Origin: JACQFZ01 sp045810625 | GTDB taxonomy: Bacteria; Pseudomonadota; Gammaproteobacteria; Acidiferrobacterales; Sulfurifustaceae | DNA: 64,000 nucleotides | Assembly: GCA_045810625.1 (NCBI GenBank) | Contig: JBJMVQ010000069.1 | Location: 9,868-73,867, forward strand | Direction of reading: 5' to 3' | Shown here: piece by piece, positions 29,162 to 37,240 of the stretch | Layout: the number at the start of each line of letters is the position of its first letter | Numbering within the stretch: position 1 is the first letter of the stretch | Translations under genes and position numbers: made by a program | Notes under the pieces: model-generated | What the model was told of the DNA's origin: nothing | Databases searched by the model: none | The model's input: the letters and a program-made list of their open reading frames with translations, nothing else

Positions 29162-29687
29162 CGGTCATCTCCTAATAAGTCACGGACGCCGCAACGATCA
29201 GCCTAATATCGCCCCGCGGGTTTCGCGCGACAATGTGGAACTGCCTGACAATGGCCCTGTTCCTTCCGTTCGATTTTATTCCCGCGAAAGTAGATCCAGT
29301 CGCGTGTGGCACCGCTGCGCGATTCACGTTCATGCCCGCCACCGCCGCAACATGCCGCAAGTCAGGTCCCCGAACGACATTAGATGCATGTGATCGGTGT
29401 TGCGTTCCGAGATACCGGAACGCTCGCGCTCGGCGGCATTACCGTGCGCGAAATCAGAATGACACGCGACCGGAACCGGTGACACATCGCAAACACCGTC
29501 ACCAAATGACGTGCTCATCCTGCGACGCTTAGTTCGCGATCGATAGGCGATCGATATTCGACACGCGGCGCTTGCGATCGCCTGATCATTTCGCGTCACT
29601 CGATCCTCATCGACGTCCGAGTCGGGAATAAATCACCGGGCAAAATAATCTATTCAGCATCCACACAAGACGCTCACGAGGATTGAC
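29162..29687. other. Divergent spacer; includes promoter area of the sigma-factor operon
   Basis: No supported gene in 526 bases. Near 29400 there is an imperfect inverted repeat (GTTCC...GGAAC), and at 29536-29555 the motif CGATCGAT occurs twice. The last 65 bases carry a candidate ECF-type promoter. Confidence 0.4.
29624..29655 (+). promoter_or_regulatory. Candidate ECF-type promoter
   Basis: GGGAATAA (29624-29631) and TCTATTC (29649-29655) are spaced 17 bases apart, 32 bases before the first gene of an operon that encodes an ECF sigma factor. ECF operons are usually autoregulated, and GGGAAT-like -35 elements are common for them. The match is to my memory of such promoters only. Confidence 0.3.
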
Positions 29688-30671
29688 GTGATGAAAGAAC
29701 CATCGTTGGACTCCGAAACGACTTCGCTCGACGAGAACGGCATCGACGCGGGCCGCAGGCGCGCCATAAAATGCCTTGCCTGGTCGGGCGCAGCGGTCGT
29801 TTGGACGGTCGCGGGCGGGGTGCCGCAGGCACTCGGGATGGCCGCTGACAAGAAGACGCACCAGACCGCGAAAGGAAAATTTACATTCGTTCAGATCAGC
29901 GACACCCATCTCGGGTTCAAAAAAGAAGCCAATCCGGACGTCGTCGGCAGCCTCCGCCGTGCAATTGCCGACGTCAACGCGCTGCCTACCGCCCCGGCAT
30001 TCGCGGTGCACACCGGCGATATCACGCATCTTTCGCGCCCGGAAGAGTTCGACCTCGCCGACCAGTTGTTTCGGGAGATGAAGACCGACCGCATTCATTT
30101 CGTCCCCGGCGAGCACGACGCGCTCGACGACGAGCTGAGCGGCTACCTGAAGCGCTTCGGCAAAGAGTCGCGCGGTAAGCCGTATTACAGCTTCGACAGC
30201 CACGGCGTGCACGTGATCGGCCTGACCAACGTCGTTAATTTCAAACCCGGCAGCCTCGCGCTGCTCGGCGACGAGCAACTCGAGTGGCTGGAGAAAGATT
30301 TGGCCGGACGGAGCGCGAGCACGCCCATCGTCGTGCTCGCGCATGTGCCGCTGTGGACGGTGTATGAACCGTGGGGTTGGGGTACGGGTGACGCACCGCG
30401 CGCACTCGCCTACTTACGGCGCTTCGGTTCCGTAACAGTGCTGAACGGCCACATCCACCAGGTTATGCAGAAGGTGGAAGGAAACGTCGCGTTCCACACC
30501 GCAATGTCCACCGCGTATCCGCAGCCGAAACCCGGAAGCGCGGAATCGCCCGGACCATTGAAGGTTCCGGCGGCCGAGCTCGGAAAGGTGCTCGGCACAC
30601 GCGCCATCAACGTGGTTCCCGGAAGCAACATGCTGGCGATGGTCGACACCCCGCTCGACCATTCCCATTGA
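29688..30671 (+). CDS. Tat-exported metallophosphoesterase
   Basis: The 327-residue protein has a twin-arginine type leader (AGRRRAIKCLAWSGAAVVW) and the calcineurin-like phosphoesterase motifs in order: QISDTHLGF, VHTGDITHLSRP, VPGEHDALDD (an E replaces the usual N), VVLAHVPLW and VLNGHIHQVMQ. It is thus a periplasmic dimetal phosphoesterase of unknown substrate. Two start codons, GTG 29688 and ATG 29691, follow a GAGG site. It is first in an operon with a cupredoxin, an ECF sigma factor and an anti-sigma factor, 14 bases before the next ATG. Confidence 0.88.
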   Translation: MMKEPSLDSETTSLDENGIDAGRRRAIKCLAWSGAAVVWTVAGGVPQALGMAADKKTHQTAKGKFTFVQISDTHLGFKKEANPDVVGSLRRAIADVNALPTAPAFAVHTGDITHLSRPEEFDLADQLFREMKTDRIHFVPGEHDALDDELSGYLKRFGKESRGKPYYSFDSHGVHVIGLTNVVNFKPGSLALLGDEQLEWLEKDLAGRSASTPIVVLAHVPLWTVYEPWGWGTGDAPRALAYLRRFGSVTVLNGHIHQVMQKVEGNVAFHTAMSTAYPQPKPGSAESPGPLKVPAAELGKVLGTRAINVVPGSNMLAMVDTPLDHSH

Positions 30672-30685
30672 AGCGAGAATCGTCA

Positions 30686-31033
30686 ATGAAGAATTACCGT
30701 ATTTTGCAGTCCTGGGCTGGCTCGCTGATCGCGGCGATCGTACTGGTCTCATTCACCGCACGCGCCGAAGCGGCCGAAACCGTGCAAATCGAAATCAAAA
30801 ACTTTGTGTTCCAGCCGCAGGAGGTCACGGTGGCGCCGGGAACCACGGTCGTTTGGATCAACCGTGACGAGACTCCGCACAACATCAAAACCCGGGACCG
30901 CAAGATCAAGTCGAAGGTGCTCGACACGGACGACCGCTTCAGCTTCGTATTCGATCAGCCGGGCGACTACACGTATGTCTGCGGACTGCATCCGCAGATG
31001 ACCGGAACCGTGCACGTGGCTCGCAGCGAATGA
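30686..31033 (+). CDS. Periplasmic cupredoxin (pseudoazurin/plastocyanin-like)
   Basis: The 115-residue protein has a signal peptide (SLIAAIVLVSFTARAEA) and one blue-copper domain. Type I copper ligands are visible: His65 (ETPHNIK), Cys99, His102 and Met105 (YVCGLHPQMTG). It probably shuttles single electrons or binds copper in the periplasm. ATG 30686 is preferred; a TTG at 30668 overlaps the stop of the phosphoesterase gene. Position between the phosphoesterase and the sigma factor suggests all are part of one envelope response. Confidence 0.9.
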   Translation: MKNYRILQSWAGSLIAAIVLVSFTARAEAAETVQIEIKNFVFQPQEVTVAPGTTVVWINRDETPHNIKTRDRKIKSKVLDTDDRFSFVFDQPGDYTYVCGLHPQMTGTVHVARSE

Positions 31034-31051
31034 AGCGTAGAGGACGTCGCA

Positions 31052-31630
31052 TTGAAGCGGCTGCCACGCGAAGCGGATAACCGCGTGAGCACGATCAGCC
31101 AGCCAGGTGCGGCGGGCGAGCTCGCCTTGCCGCACCTCGACGCCGCCTACAACCTCGCTCGTTGGTTACTGAAAAGCGATCAAGACGCGGCCGACGCGGT
31201 CCACGACGCCTTTTTACGCGCCGCGGGAAACATGCACACCTATCGCGGCGACAACGGGCGCAGTTGGTGGCTCGCAATCGTGCGGAACTGTTGCTTCGCG
31301 ATCATGAAGGCGCGCAAACGCGCGCCACAGGCGCTCGACGCCGTCGAGACAGGCGACGATGCGTCATTACCCCACACCGAGGCCGCGGCGCTCGAGGACA
31401 ATCTCCACGCCGCCCAATGCGCCACGCGGATCGCGCAACACCTGGAACGATTGCCGCCGGAATTTCGCGAAGTCGTCGTTCTGCGCGAGATGGAGGATTG
31501 CTCGTATCGGGAGATCGCCGACATCCTCGACGTACCGATCGGAACCGTGATGTCCCGCCTGGCGCGAGCACGCACGCTGCTCAAACGAGCCTTGGCCGAT
31601 TGTTTCGACAGGATCGACAATGGAATGTAA
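31052..31630 (+). CDS. ECF-family RNA polymerase sigma factor
   Basis: The 192-residue protein shows sigma region 2 (LDAAYNLARWLLKSDQDAAD, AVHDAFLRAAGNMHTYRGDN, WWLAIVRNCCFAIMK) and region 4 (LERLPPEFREVVVLREMEDC, SYREIADILDVPIGTVMSRL). The start is taken as TTG 31052 because AGAGGA lies 8 bases before it; a GTG at 31085 is an alternative. Its end overlaps the anti-sigma gene by 11 bases. It most likely drives its own operon, including the phosphoesterase and cupredoxin. Confidence 0.93.
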   Translation: MKRLPREADNRVSTISQPGAAGELALPHLDAAYNLARWLLKSDQDAADAVHDAFLRAAGNMHTYRGDNGRSWWLAIVRNCCFAIMKARKRAPQALDAVETGDDASLPHTEAAALEDNLHAAQCATRIAQHLERLPPEFREVVVLREMEDCSYREIADILDVPIGTVMSRLARARTLLKRALADCFDRIDNGM

Positions 31631-32384
31631 AACAGCTGCGCCGTTGCTGCATCTTTATTTGGACCGAGAGCTAGACCGTCATTCGGTTTCGGCGCTCGAA
31701 CGGCACCTCGACGATTGTCCCGAATGCTCTCGCGAGCTGAGCCAGCTCGACGACGTTCGGCAGGCGGTGCGCAAAACGGCGCCGCGCTATCACGCACCCG
31801 CGCCGCTACGGACGAACGTCGAAATTCTTTCAACGCGAGAACAAGGCGCTCGACGCTATCGTCCACGCTCGCCATGGGTCGCCTTGGCGGCGTCAGTGGC
31901 CGCGGCTGCGCTCGTGAGCTTCGCCACCGTTTCCTGGTTCGGTAATCCGAATGGTGGATCGCGCGACAGCGAAGAGCTGCTGGCTCACGATCTCGTTTCC
32001 TCTCACTTGCGCGCGCTCGCAGCCGCCAGTCCGGTGGATGTCGTCTCGAGCGATCGGCATACCGTCAAGCCATGGTTCGCGGGCCGCATTGGCGCCGCGC
32101 CGCCCGTTCCGGACTTTGCCGCGCAAGGATTCGAATTAATCGGAGGCCGGATCGATTATGTGGGCGAAGAGCGCATCGCCGCCGTAGTCTATCGCCATCG
32201 CAAGCACATAATAGATGTCTACTTCATGCCGAACCGCCCAACGAAGCCGCAGGCCAGCAAATTGCAGCGCCAGGGCTACACGCTCATCCAAACCAACGTA
32301 CAAGGTCATGCGGCGTGGATGGTTTCCGATCTCGACGATCAGGAGCTAAAGGAATTCGAGCGCTTGCTGGCGGGAAAAGAATAG
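31620..32384 (+). CDS. Transmembrane anti-sigma factor with zinc-finger domain
   Basis: The 254-residue protein has an N-terminal zf-HC2 anti-sigma domain (Cys3, His29, Cys33, Cys36 in HLDDCPEC), one membrane helix (WVALAASVAAAALVSFATVS, residues about 82-101) and a periplasmic domain of about 150 residues (FAAQGFELIGGRIDYVGEER, AAVVYRHRKHIIDVYFMPNR, YTLIQTNVQGHAAWMVSDLD). It should hold the upstream sigma factor at the membrane until a periplasmic signal arrives. The signal is unknown; copper or oxidants fit the cupredoxin neighbour but this is inference. Confidence 0.92.
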   Translation: MECKTAAPLLHLYLDRELDRHSVSALERHLDDCPECSRELSQLDDVRQAVRKTAPRYHAPAPLRTNVEILSTREQGARRYRPRSPWVALAASVAAAALVSFATVSWFGNPNGGSRDSEELLAHDLVSSHLRALAAASPVDVVSSDRHTVKPWFAGRIGAAPPVPDFAAQGFELIGGRIDYVGEERIAAVVYRHRKHIIDVYFMPNRPTKPQASKLQRQGYTLIQTNVQGHAAWMVSDLDDQELKEFERLLAGKE

Positions 32385-32697
32385 CGAGACGGCTGGCAAA
32401 TTCTTGCGACGCGAATACGGATCGCGCACCGTGGTTACCAGCCGTTTAAAACAACTGCAGGACCGCATGACCGATTGTCACGTATAACCGGATTCCCTCG
32501 CGCGGCGCGACGACACCTGCCGTCGTGCGCCGGTCCTCGGCGCAGTAAGCATGTACTGCGCAACACACTATTCGCTTCATCGTCAGTTGTCCTTAACTAA
32601 GTCCCCGAACGTCGCTTGCGGTGTTTTCTCGGCAGCGACGGCTTGTGCCGCTGTCGCCGCCACCCTGTAATGCGCCATCCACAACGGAGACCAGGCC
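32385..32697. other. Spacer with a palindrome and a tiny Cys-containing reading frame
   Basis: The 313-base gap contains the palindrome at 32540-32561 and, on the minus strand at 32446-32580, a 44-codon frame (MKRIVCCAVHAYCAEDRRTT at its start) without a ribosome site. I do not call the latter a gene. Confidence 0.4.
32540..32561. repeat. Palindrome upstream of the channel-like gene
   Basis: GCGCAGTA (32540-32547) and TACTGCGC (32554-32561) form a perfect 8-bp inverted repeat with a 6-base centre, 136 bases before the next start codon. It could be an operator or a small hairpin. Confidence 0.45.
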
Positions 32698-33486
32698 ATG
32701 GAAAACTTTGTTGCCACGGTAAGTGATTCGGTGCGGGATGCCATCGGCCCCATCATGGCGGCTATCCCAAAGATCATCGGCTTTGTCATCATCCTCGTCG
32801 CCGGCTGGATCATCGCGGGTCTGATTGCCCGCGGCGTAGCGATGCTCCTGCGCTCGATCAAGTTCAACGAGCTGTCGGACCGCTCCGGCTTTAGCGACTT
32901 CGTCGGAAAAATGGGTATGGCTGGCGACGCGTCGAGCTTCATCGGCCTGACGGCAAAGTGGTTTATCCGCCTGATCGCGCTGATCGTCGCATTTGACGCG
33001 CTCGGCCTGACCGCTGTCTCTGATGTATTGCGCAGCCTGCTGCTGTGGTTGCCGAACGTCGTCGTCGCGCTCGTCGTGCTCGTGATCGGTGGACTGGCGG
33101 CGAATGCAGTTGCGAACGTCGTGCGCGCCTCGGCGGCTAAAGCGGGGCTTGGCAGTCCGAATCTCCTGGCAAACATTGCACGCGGGACGATCGTGGCCTT
33201 TGCCGTGATCGTCGCGGTTAACCAGATCGGCGTCGCGCAAAGCCTGATCAACACGTTGTTCATGGCTACGGTCGCGGCTATCGCGTTGGCTGTCGGACTC
33301 TCTTTCGGGCTGGGCGGCCGCGACACCGCGGGGGAAATCGTGCGCAACTGGTACCGGCAAGGTCAGGAAGCAAGACCACGGCTTCAGCGCGCTGCCGCGG
33401 AAGCTAAAGCGGAGGCCAAAGAAGAAGCACAGCGTCGTGGCGCCCGCACGGTGCCCGACACGCGAGACGAGACAAGACATCACTAA
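32698..33486 (+). CDS. Mechanosensitive-channel-like membrane protein (conserved TM-helix repeat family)
   Basis: The 262-residue protein has several hydrophobic segments: IIGFVIILVAGWIIAGLIAR, WFIRLIALIVAFDALGL, WLPNVVVALVVLVIGGLAAN, GTIVAFAVIVAVNQIGV and TLFMATVAAIALAVGLSFGL, followed by a GGRDTAGEIVRNWY motif and a charged Ala/Glu/Arg-rich tail. This repeats the short TM helix (PF05552) found in small MscS relatives, but lacks the large MscS beta domain. It may be a small channel or osmotic-stress membrane protein. GGAG precedes the ATG; a terminator follows. Confidence 0.85.
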   Translation: MENFVATVSDSVRDAIGPIMAAIPKIIGFVIILVAGWIIAGLIARGVAMLLRSIKFNELSDRSGFSDFVGKMGMAGDASSFIGLTAKWFIRLIALIVAFDALGLTAVSDVLRSLLLWLPNVVVALVVLVIGGLAANAVANVVRASAAKAGLGSPNLLANIARGTIVAFAVIVAVNQIGVAQSLINTLFMATVAAIALAVGLSFGLGGRDTAGEIVRNWYRQGQEARPRLQRAAAEAKAEAKEEAQRRGARTVPDTRDETRHH

Positions 33487-33502
33487 GTCGTATCGCCGCG
33501 CG

Positions 33503-33541
33503 ATCATTCCTCTCGCGCGAGCCGCGAGAGGAATGATTTTT
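33503..33541 (+). terminator. Strong intrinsic terminator after the channel-like gene
   Basis: ATCATTCCTCTCGCG (33503-33517) and CGCGAGAGGAATGAT (33523-33537) pair over 15 bases with a 5-base loop, followed by TTTT. It starts 16 bases after the stop codon. Confidence 0.9.
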
Positions 33542-33956
33542 ACTGCTCACACGGATGCGGCGATGTATAAGCGGTACCCCAATTGGAGCCAAGACCCCAA
33601 ACACGGTCCGGCTAGTGAATATCGGGCCCAAAGCTGGACGCGCCCCGCTCCTGATTCCGAGCGTCGCGATGCTTCGTCACCGCACAGGCGCTCGCGTCGC
33701 TCCCCATGCTCGTCATCGCGACGCCGTCACCGGCGTTGCGTCCGCACTCGGCTATCGCGGCACTCTGCAGTTCGTCAATGTACGAGCCGAACGTGCGGCC
33801 AGCGGACCCCAGCGCTTAGAACGCCAGCGCGGGGGACCGTAGCCGAGCCCGGCCCTCCTCGCCAGACGACGGCGTGTACCTCCGACCCGAGGACCTGCGG
33901 TCGCGGTAATCCCCGGTTCACTTATGATCGAGTCCGGTTCAGCAGGAATTGGTCCG
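33542..33956. other. Spacer before the truncated peptidase paralog
   Basis: No gene is supported in these 415 bases. The only structured part is the 38-bp element at 33864-33901 and a following AT-rich CTTATGATCGA segment, both of which resemble the region before the intact M23 gene at 48764. Confidence 0.45.
33864..33901. repeat. 38-bp conserved upstream element, copy A
   Basis: This 38-bp block is identical at 36 positions to 48664-48701 and lies about 55 bases before the truncated paralog. Starting AGACGACGGCGTGTA and ending CCGAGGACCTGCGGT, it differs only at positions 16 and 23. The flanks are not alike until the start region of each gene. Confidence 0.7.
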
Positions 33957-34208
33957 GTGAAACGGAAGACCTGGGTTACCTTCAACCACCCGCTCACCTT
34001 CGGCCCACGGCCCAGTCGGCTGAGGCGCTGGATTGTCCCGGCGATGGCGTTGCCGCTGGTGATCGGCGCCGGTTATACCGTATCGAAGCAATTGTCCCCG
34101 ACCGCATCGAAGCCGGTCCCCACCGCATCGACATCCGTGACGAAAGCGGCCGGCCGCAGTTCCAAGCCCGCTTCCCGTGAGGAAGGCCGAGCCCGGTTAC
34201 GTCGTTAA
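33957..34208 (+). CDS. Truncated paralog of the M23 peptidase N-terminus
   Basis: From GTG 33957 the 83-residue product begins KRKTWVTFNHPLTFGPRPSR and has one membrane helix (WIVPAMALPLVIGAGYTV), then a Ser/Thr/Pro/Lys-rich tail ending at 34208. The first 45 residues match the start of the M23 peptidase at 48764 (RRKTQLSFNHKLSFGNARPK), but the OapA/LysM-like and peptidase domains are absent. The upstream DNA is also related. It is either a degraded gene copy or a short membrane protein that has kept only the anchor. An in-frame ATG at 33924 is an alternative start. Confidence 0.55.
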   Translation: MKRKTWVTFNHPLTFGPRPSRLRRWIVPAMALPLVIGAGYTVSKQLSPTASKPVPTASTSVTKAAGRSSKPASREEGRARLRR

Positions 34209-34383
34209 GGCGAACGGCCCGCACCGTTCGGTATCCCGCCGAAGCGTTTGCACGCTTTCGCGGACGCGGCTGACTGCACTACACTTCCCGGGCGAAATCC
34301 GCTTCGGCGTTCCTGTTTTTCGCGAAGCGAGACGTTAACGCCCGATTCGTATTAATTAAGAATCCATAAGTTGGGGCCGGCGT

Positions 34384-35580
34384 ATGTCCTTACGACGCAA
34401 ATACTGGCGCGGTCGCAATTTCCGCCGTGCGGTCTCGATCGAGGAGCTGCGGCAGATCGCGCTGCGGCGCACGCCGAATTTCTCATTTGAGTACGTCGAA
34501 GGCGGCGCCGAGAACGAGACGACGCTCAAATGGAATCGCGCCGCGCTCGACGCCATTCGCTTCATCCCGAACACGCTCGTTAACACCAGCGGCCGCAGTC
34601 AGCGCATCACGCTCTTCGGACGCGAATCGCCGAGCCCGCTCATCATCGCGCCGACCGGCTTGAACGGCGTGCTGCGCGGTCGCGGCGACATACTGCTCGC
34701 GCGCGCCGCCGCGAAAGCCGGCATTCCGTTTACGCTCAGCACCCTATCGAACGTTCGGCTCGCCCAAGTCGCGGAAGAAGCCGGCGGGCGGCTCTGGATG
34801 CAGCTCTACATGATGAGGGTCCGGGAAATCACAAACGACATCGTGACGCGCGCGGAGCGCGCGGGTTACGAGGCGCTCGTTGCGACCTCAGACGCCAACG
34901 TGTTCGGACTGCGCGAGTGGGACCGCCGCAACTACCGCAAGCCGGCGAAGCTCACGTTCCGCAATTTGATCGATGTCGCGTGTCACCCGCGTTGGGTGTG
35001 GGATGTCATGGTGCCGCACGGCCTGCCGCGCTTCGAAAATATCGTCGACTTCGCGCCGCCAGAATATCGCGACGCGGGCGGCGGCGTGCGCTTCGTGCCG
35101 CGTCTCTTCGCGCCGGATATTTCCTGGGACGACATCGCGCGCCTGCGCGATGCGTGGCCGCGCAAGCTCATCGTCAAAGGGATACTGAGTGTGGCGGATG
35201 CGAAGCGTGCCGCCGAGCTGGGCTGCGACGGCATCGTCCTCACGAACCACGGCGGGCGCCAGCTCGACAGCTGCGTCGCGCCGATCGAGGTGCTGCCCGA
35301 TATCGCGCGCGCGGTAGGTGACCGTCTTACCGTGATCGTCGACAGCGGCTTTCGCCGCGGCACCGACGTGGTGAAGGCGATCGCACTCGGCGCGCACGCG
35401 GTCATGATCGGCCGCGCGACGCTCTACGGACTCGCGGCCGGCGGACAAGACGGCGTGAGCCATGCGCTCCACCTACTCACGAGCGAGATCGACCGCGTGC
35501 TCGGACAGCTCGGATGCCGATCCCTCGCGGAAATCGGTCCGCATCTGCTTGTTCAGCCAGGCATGCACCTCGCGAACTAA
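34384..35580 (+). CDS. FMN-dependent alpha-hydroxy-acid dehydrogenase/oxidase
   Basis: The 398-residue protein is of the lactate/mandelate dehydrogenase and glycolate oxidase family. It shows FSFEYVEGGAENETTLKWNR at the N-terminus, the FMN-binding SPLIIAPTGLNG and TLSTLSNVRLAQVAEEAGGR, the lysine of LIVKGILS (Lys265), the active-site His289 in LTNHGGRQLD, and the C-terminal VDSGFRRGTDVVKAIALGAH. It oxidises an L-2-hydroxy acid to the oxo acid; the substrate and electron acceptor are unknown. It appears monocistronic. Confidence 0.92.
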   Translation: MSLRRKYWRGRNFRRAVSIEELRQIALRRTPNFSFEYVEGGAENETTLKWNRAALDAIRFIPNTLVNTSGRSQRITLFGRESPSPLIIAPTGLNGVLRGRGDILLARAAAKAGIPFTLSTLSNVRLAQVAEEAGGRLWMQLYMMRVREITNDIVTRAERAGYEALVATSDANVFGLREWDRRNYRKPAKLTFRNLIDVACHPRWVWDVMVPHGLPRFENIVDFAPPEYRDAGGGVRFVPRLFAPDISWDDIARLRDAWPRKLIVKGILSVADAKRAAELGCDGIVLTNHGGRQLDSCVAPIEVLPDIARAVGDRLTVIVDSGFRRGTDVVKAIALGAHAVMIGRATLYGLAAGGQDGVSHALHLLTSEIDRVLGQLGCRSLAEIGPHLLVQPGMHLAN

Positions 35581-35823
35581 CGCGACGCTCGCCGAACACC
35601 CGCGGATTCAAGCAATCAAAGATTTCGCAGTCGTTTCGATACCCCCGTGGAACGACGCCACCAGCTCAAATGGGATATGAGCGTGGTACGCCACGTGAAC
35701 CCTGATCTCTACATGCTCCACGCAGCGGTAATCGCTCGGCCGGTGCGCGTCCCGGTACTTCAAACGCGGTAGAAGAATTAGCAGCACGCGCAACGTCAGT
35801 GTTGCAGGGACTGGCTGCACGTC

Positions 35824-36366
35824 TTACTTCTTGCCCGGCGGGAACTGCGCGAGCATCTGCCCGATCACCTCATTGATTCGCTGCTGCTGTTGCTCCGGCG
35901 TAGCAGATGGATTGACCGCGCCCGACGCCGTTCCCTTCCAGAGCAGCGACTTCGTCTTCGGGTCGACGAAATCGAGAACCACCGTTCCCTCTCTCTTTTC
36001 TTGCGGCGCGCTTTTTCCTCCACCGACCGAAATGCTCCCCGCCCGACCCACCGGAATGCCGACCGACACGCCGGCGCCGACTGAGCCGCCATAAGTGGTT
36101 TTGCCGGAGAGCTGCATCGCAATGAGAAAATCCGGATTGTCTGCGGACATCGCGCGACCTTTGGCCTGCAGCTGCGAATCCACGGCGCTCTTGATTCGCT
36201 TGACCAGCAGATCGTTCGCGGCCGCATTGCCCGTCGGCGGCATCCAGTTGTAAGTCTTGAGCGCGCCGAAATTCGCCGCCTTGTCGTAGTCGACGTTCAT
36301 GGCGAGGGGCGTGGCACATCCGACCAGGACGAAACCAATTGCCAGCACGAATATTGTGTTCTTCAT
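35824..36366 (-). CDS. DUF4136 lipoprotein
   Basis: The 180-residue protein has a lipoprotein signal peptide (MKNTIFVLAIGFVLVGC, lipobox LVGC with Cys17) and a DUF4136 domain: YDKAANFGALKTYNWMPPTG, LLVKRIKSAVDSQLQAKGR, a Gly-rich middle, GTVVLDFVDPKTKSLLWKGT and INEVIGQMLAQFPP at the C-terminus. It should be anchored to a membrane facing the periplasm; function unknown. No operon partners are adjacent. Confidence 0.9.
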   Translation of the reverse strand: MKNTIFVLAIGFVLVGCATPLAMNVDYDKAANFGALKTYNWMPPTGNAAANDLLVKRIKSAVDSQLQAKGRAMSADNPDFLIAMQLSGKTTYGGSVGAGVSVGIPVGRAGSISVGGGKSAPQEKREGTVVLDFVDPKTKSLLWKGTASGAVNPSATPEQQQQRINEVIGQMLAQFPPGKK

Positions 36367-36706
36367 CGCCGCTCGTTCCTTCTCGTGAGTGTCGTCTGAT
36401 AAACGATCATGGGGCGGCGGTTTGGTTCCCTGACGCTAACGAACAAGGGGCATAACGGCGTCGTAACCGGGCGGAACTTGCAGAGATAAATCAGGGAAAC
36501 CCGAAGAAGTCAGCGCAACCACAGAGGTAATTGTCGCGCGGCCTCGCGTAGCCGGTCACGACCTGCTCTGCCAACTCATTACGCCGCGTGCATCGATACA
36601 CCGCGAAATCGTGGAGCCTGGATCAGAGAAATCCCCCAATCTCGTTTCTGCTCCTAAACGACACGCCTCATCGCGGTCTAACTTCGATCTCCATTAAGCG
36701 ACTGCT
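36367..36706. other. Divergent spacer without a gene
   Basis: The 340 bases separating the DUF4136 gene and the attachment-type gene hold the two promoters, presumably, but no site stands out and no open frame is convincing. Confidence 0.4.
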
Positions 36707-37171
36707 ATGATAGCAACCACATGGATCGTTGCGGCCGACGATAGCCGCGCAAGAGTGCTACAGGCCGAGGGTCGCGACACGAAGCTCGTCGAGATCGAGG
36801 ATCTCGTTAACCCGGCTGGACGGCAACAGGACCATGAAATGCAAACGGATGCCGAGCCGCGGTTCAGCGGGCACGGCGGCGTCGGCAAACCCGGCAGCGC
36901 GCAAACGGGCGGAACCGCGAGCGATCGCGAGACGCAGGGCGCGGTCGAACACAGTGTCGCGGTATTCGCGCGCGACATAGGGCGCTATCTCGAGAAAGCG
37001 CGCGTCGATCACCGTTACGACAAGCTTGTCCTCGTCGCGCCGCCGAAATTCCTCGGCGCATTGCGGAAGGAGCTGGGAAAGGAGGTCGAGAAGCTAGTCG
37101 TTGACGAGCTTCCCAAAGATGTATCCGGTTACAAACTGCACGACCTGCAAGGATACTTCGACAAGCAGTGA
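36707..37171 (+). CDS. Host-attachment (AtsE-like) family protein
   Basis: The 154-residue soluble protein matches the family named 'protein required for attachment to host cells': TTWIVAADDSRARVLQAEG at the start, LVEIEDLVNPAGRQQDHEMQ, a Gly/Thr-rich loop, FARDIGRYLEKARVDHRYDK, LVLVAPPKFLGALRKELG and VVDELPKDVSGYKLHDL at the end. The fold resembles eRF1/Pelota-type domains. The name comes from an Agrobacterium mutant and says little about the role here. No ribosome site is evident. Confidence 0.88.
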   Translation: MIATTWIVAADDSRARVLQAEGRDTKLVEIEDLVNPAGRQQDHEMQTDAEPRFSGHGGVGKPGSAQTGGTASDRETQGAVEHSVAVFARDIGRYLEKARVDHRYDKLVLVAPPKFLGALRKELGKEVEKLVVDELPKDVSGYKLHDLQGYFDKQ

Positions 37172-37240
37172 GACGGCCAACCAGTGTGAACATGCAGACA
37201 CACGGGTGCGAACATCCGCCGCGAAGCAAGGGCCACTTGT

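Noticed and set aside
32446..32580. 44-codon minus-strand frame starting MKRIVCC
   Set aside because: No ribosome site, no recognisable product, and it overlaps a palindrome; likely chance.
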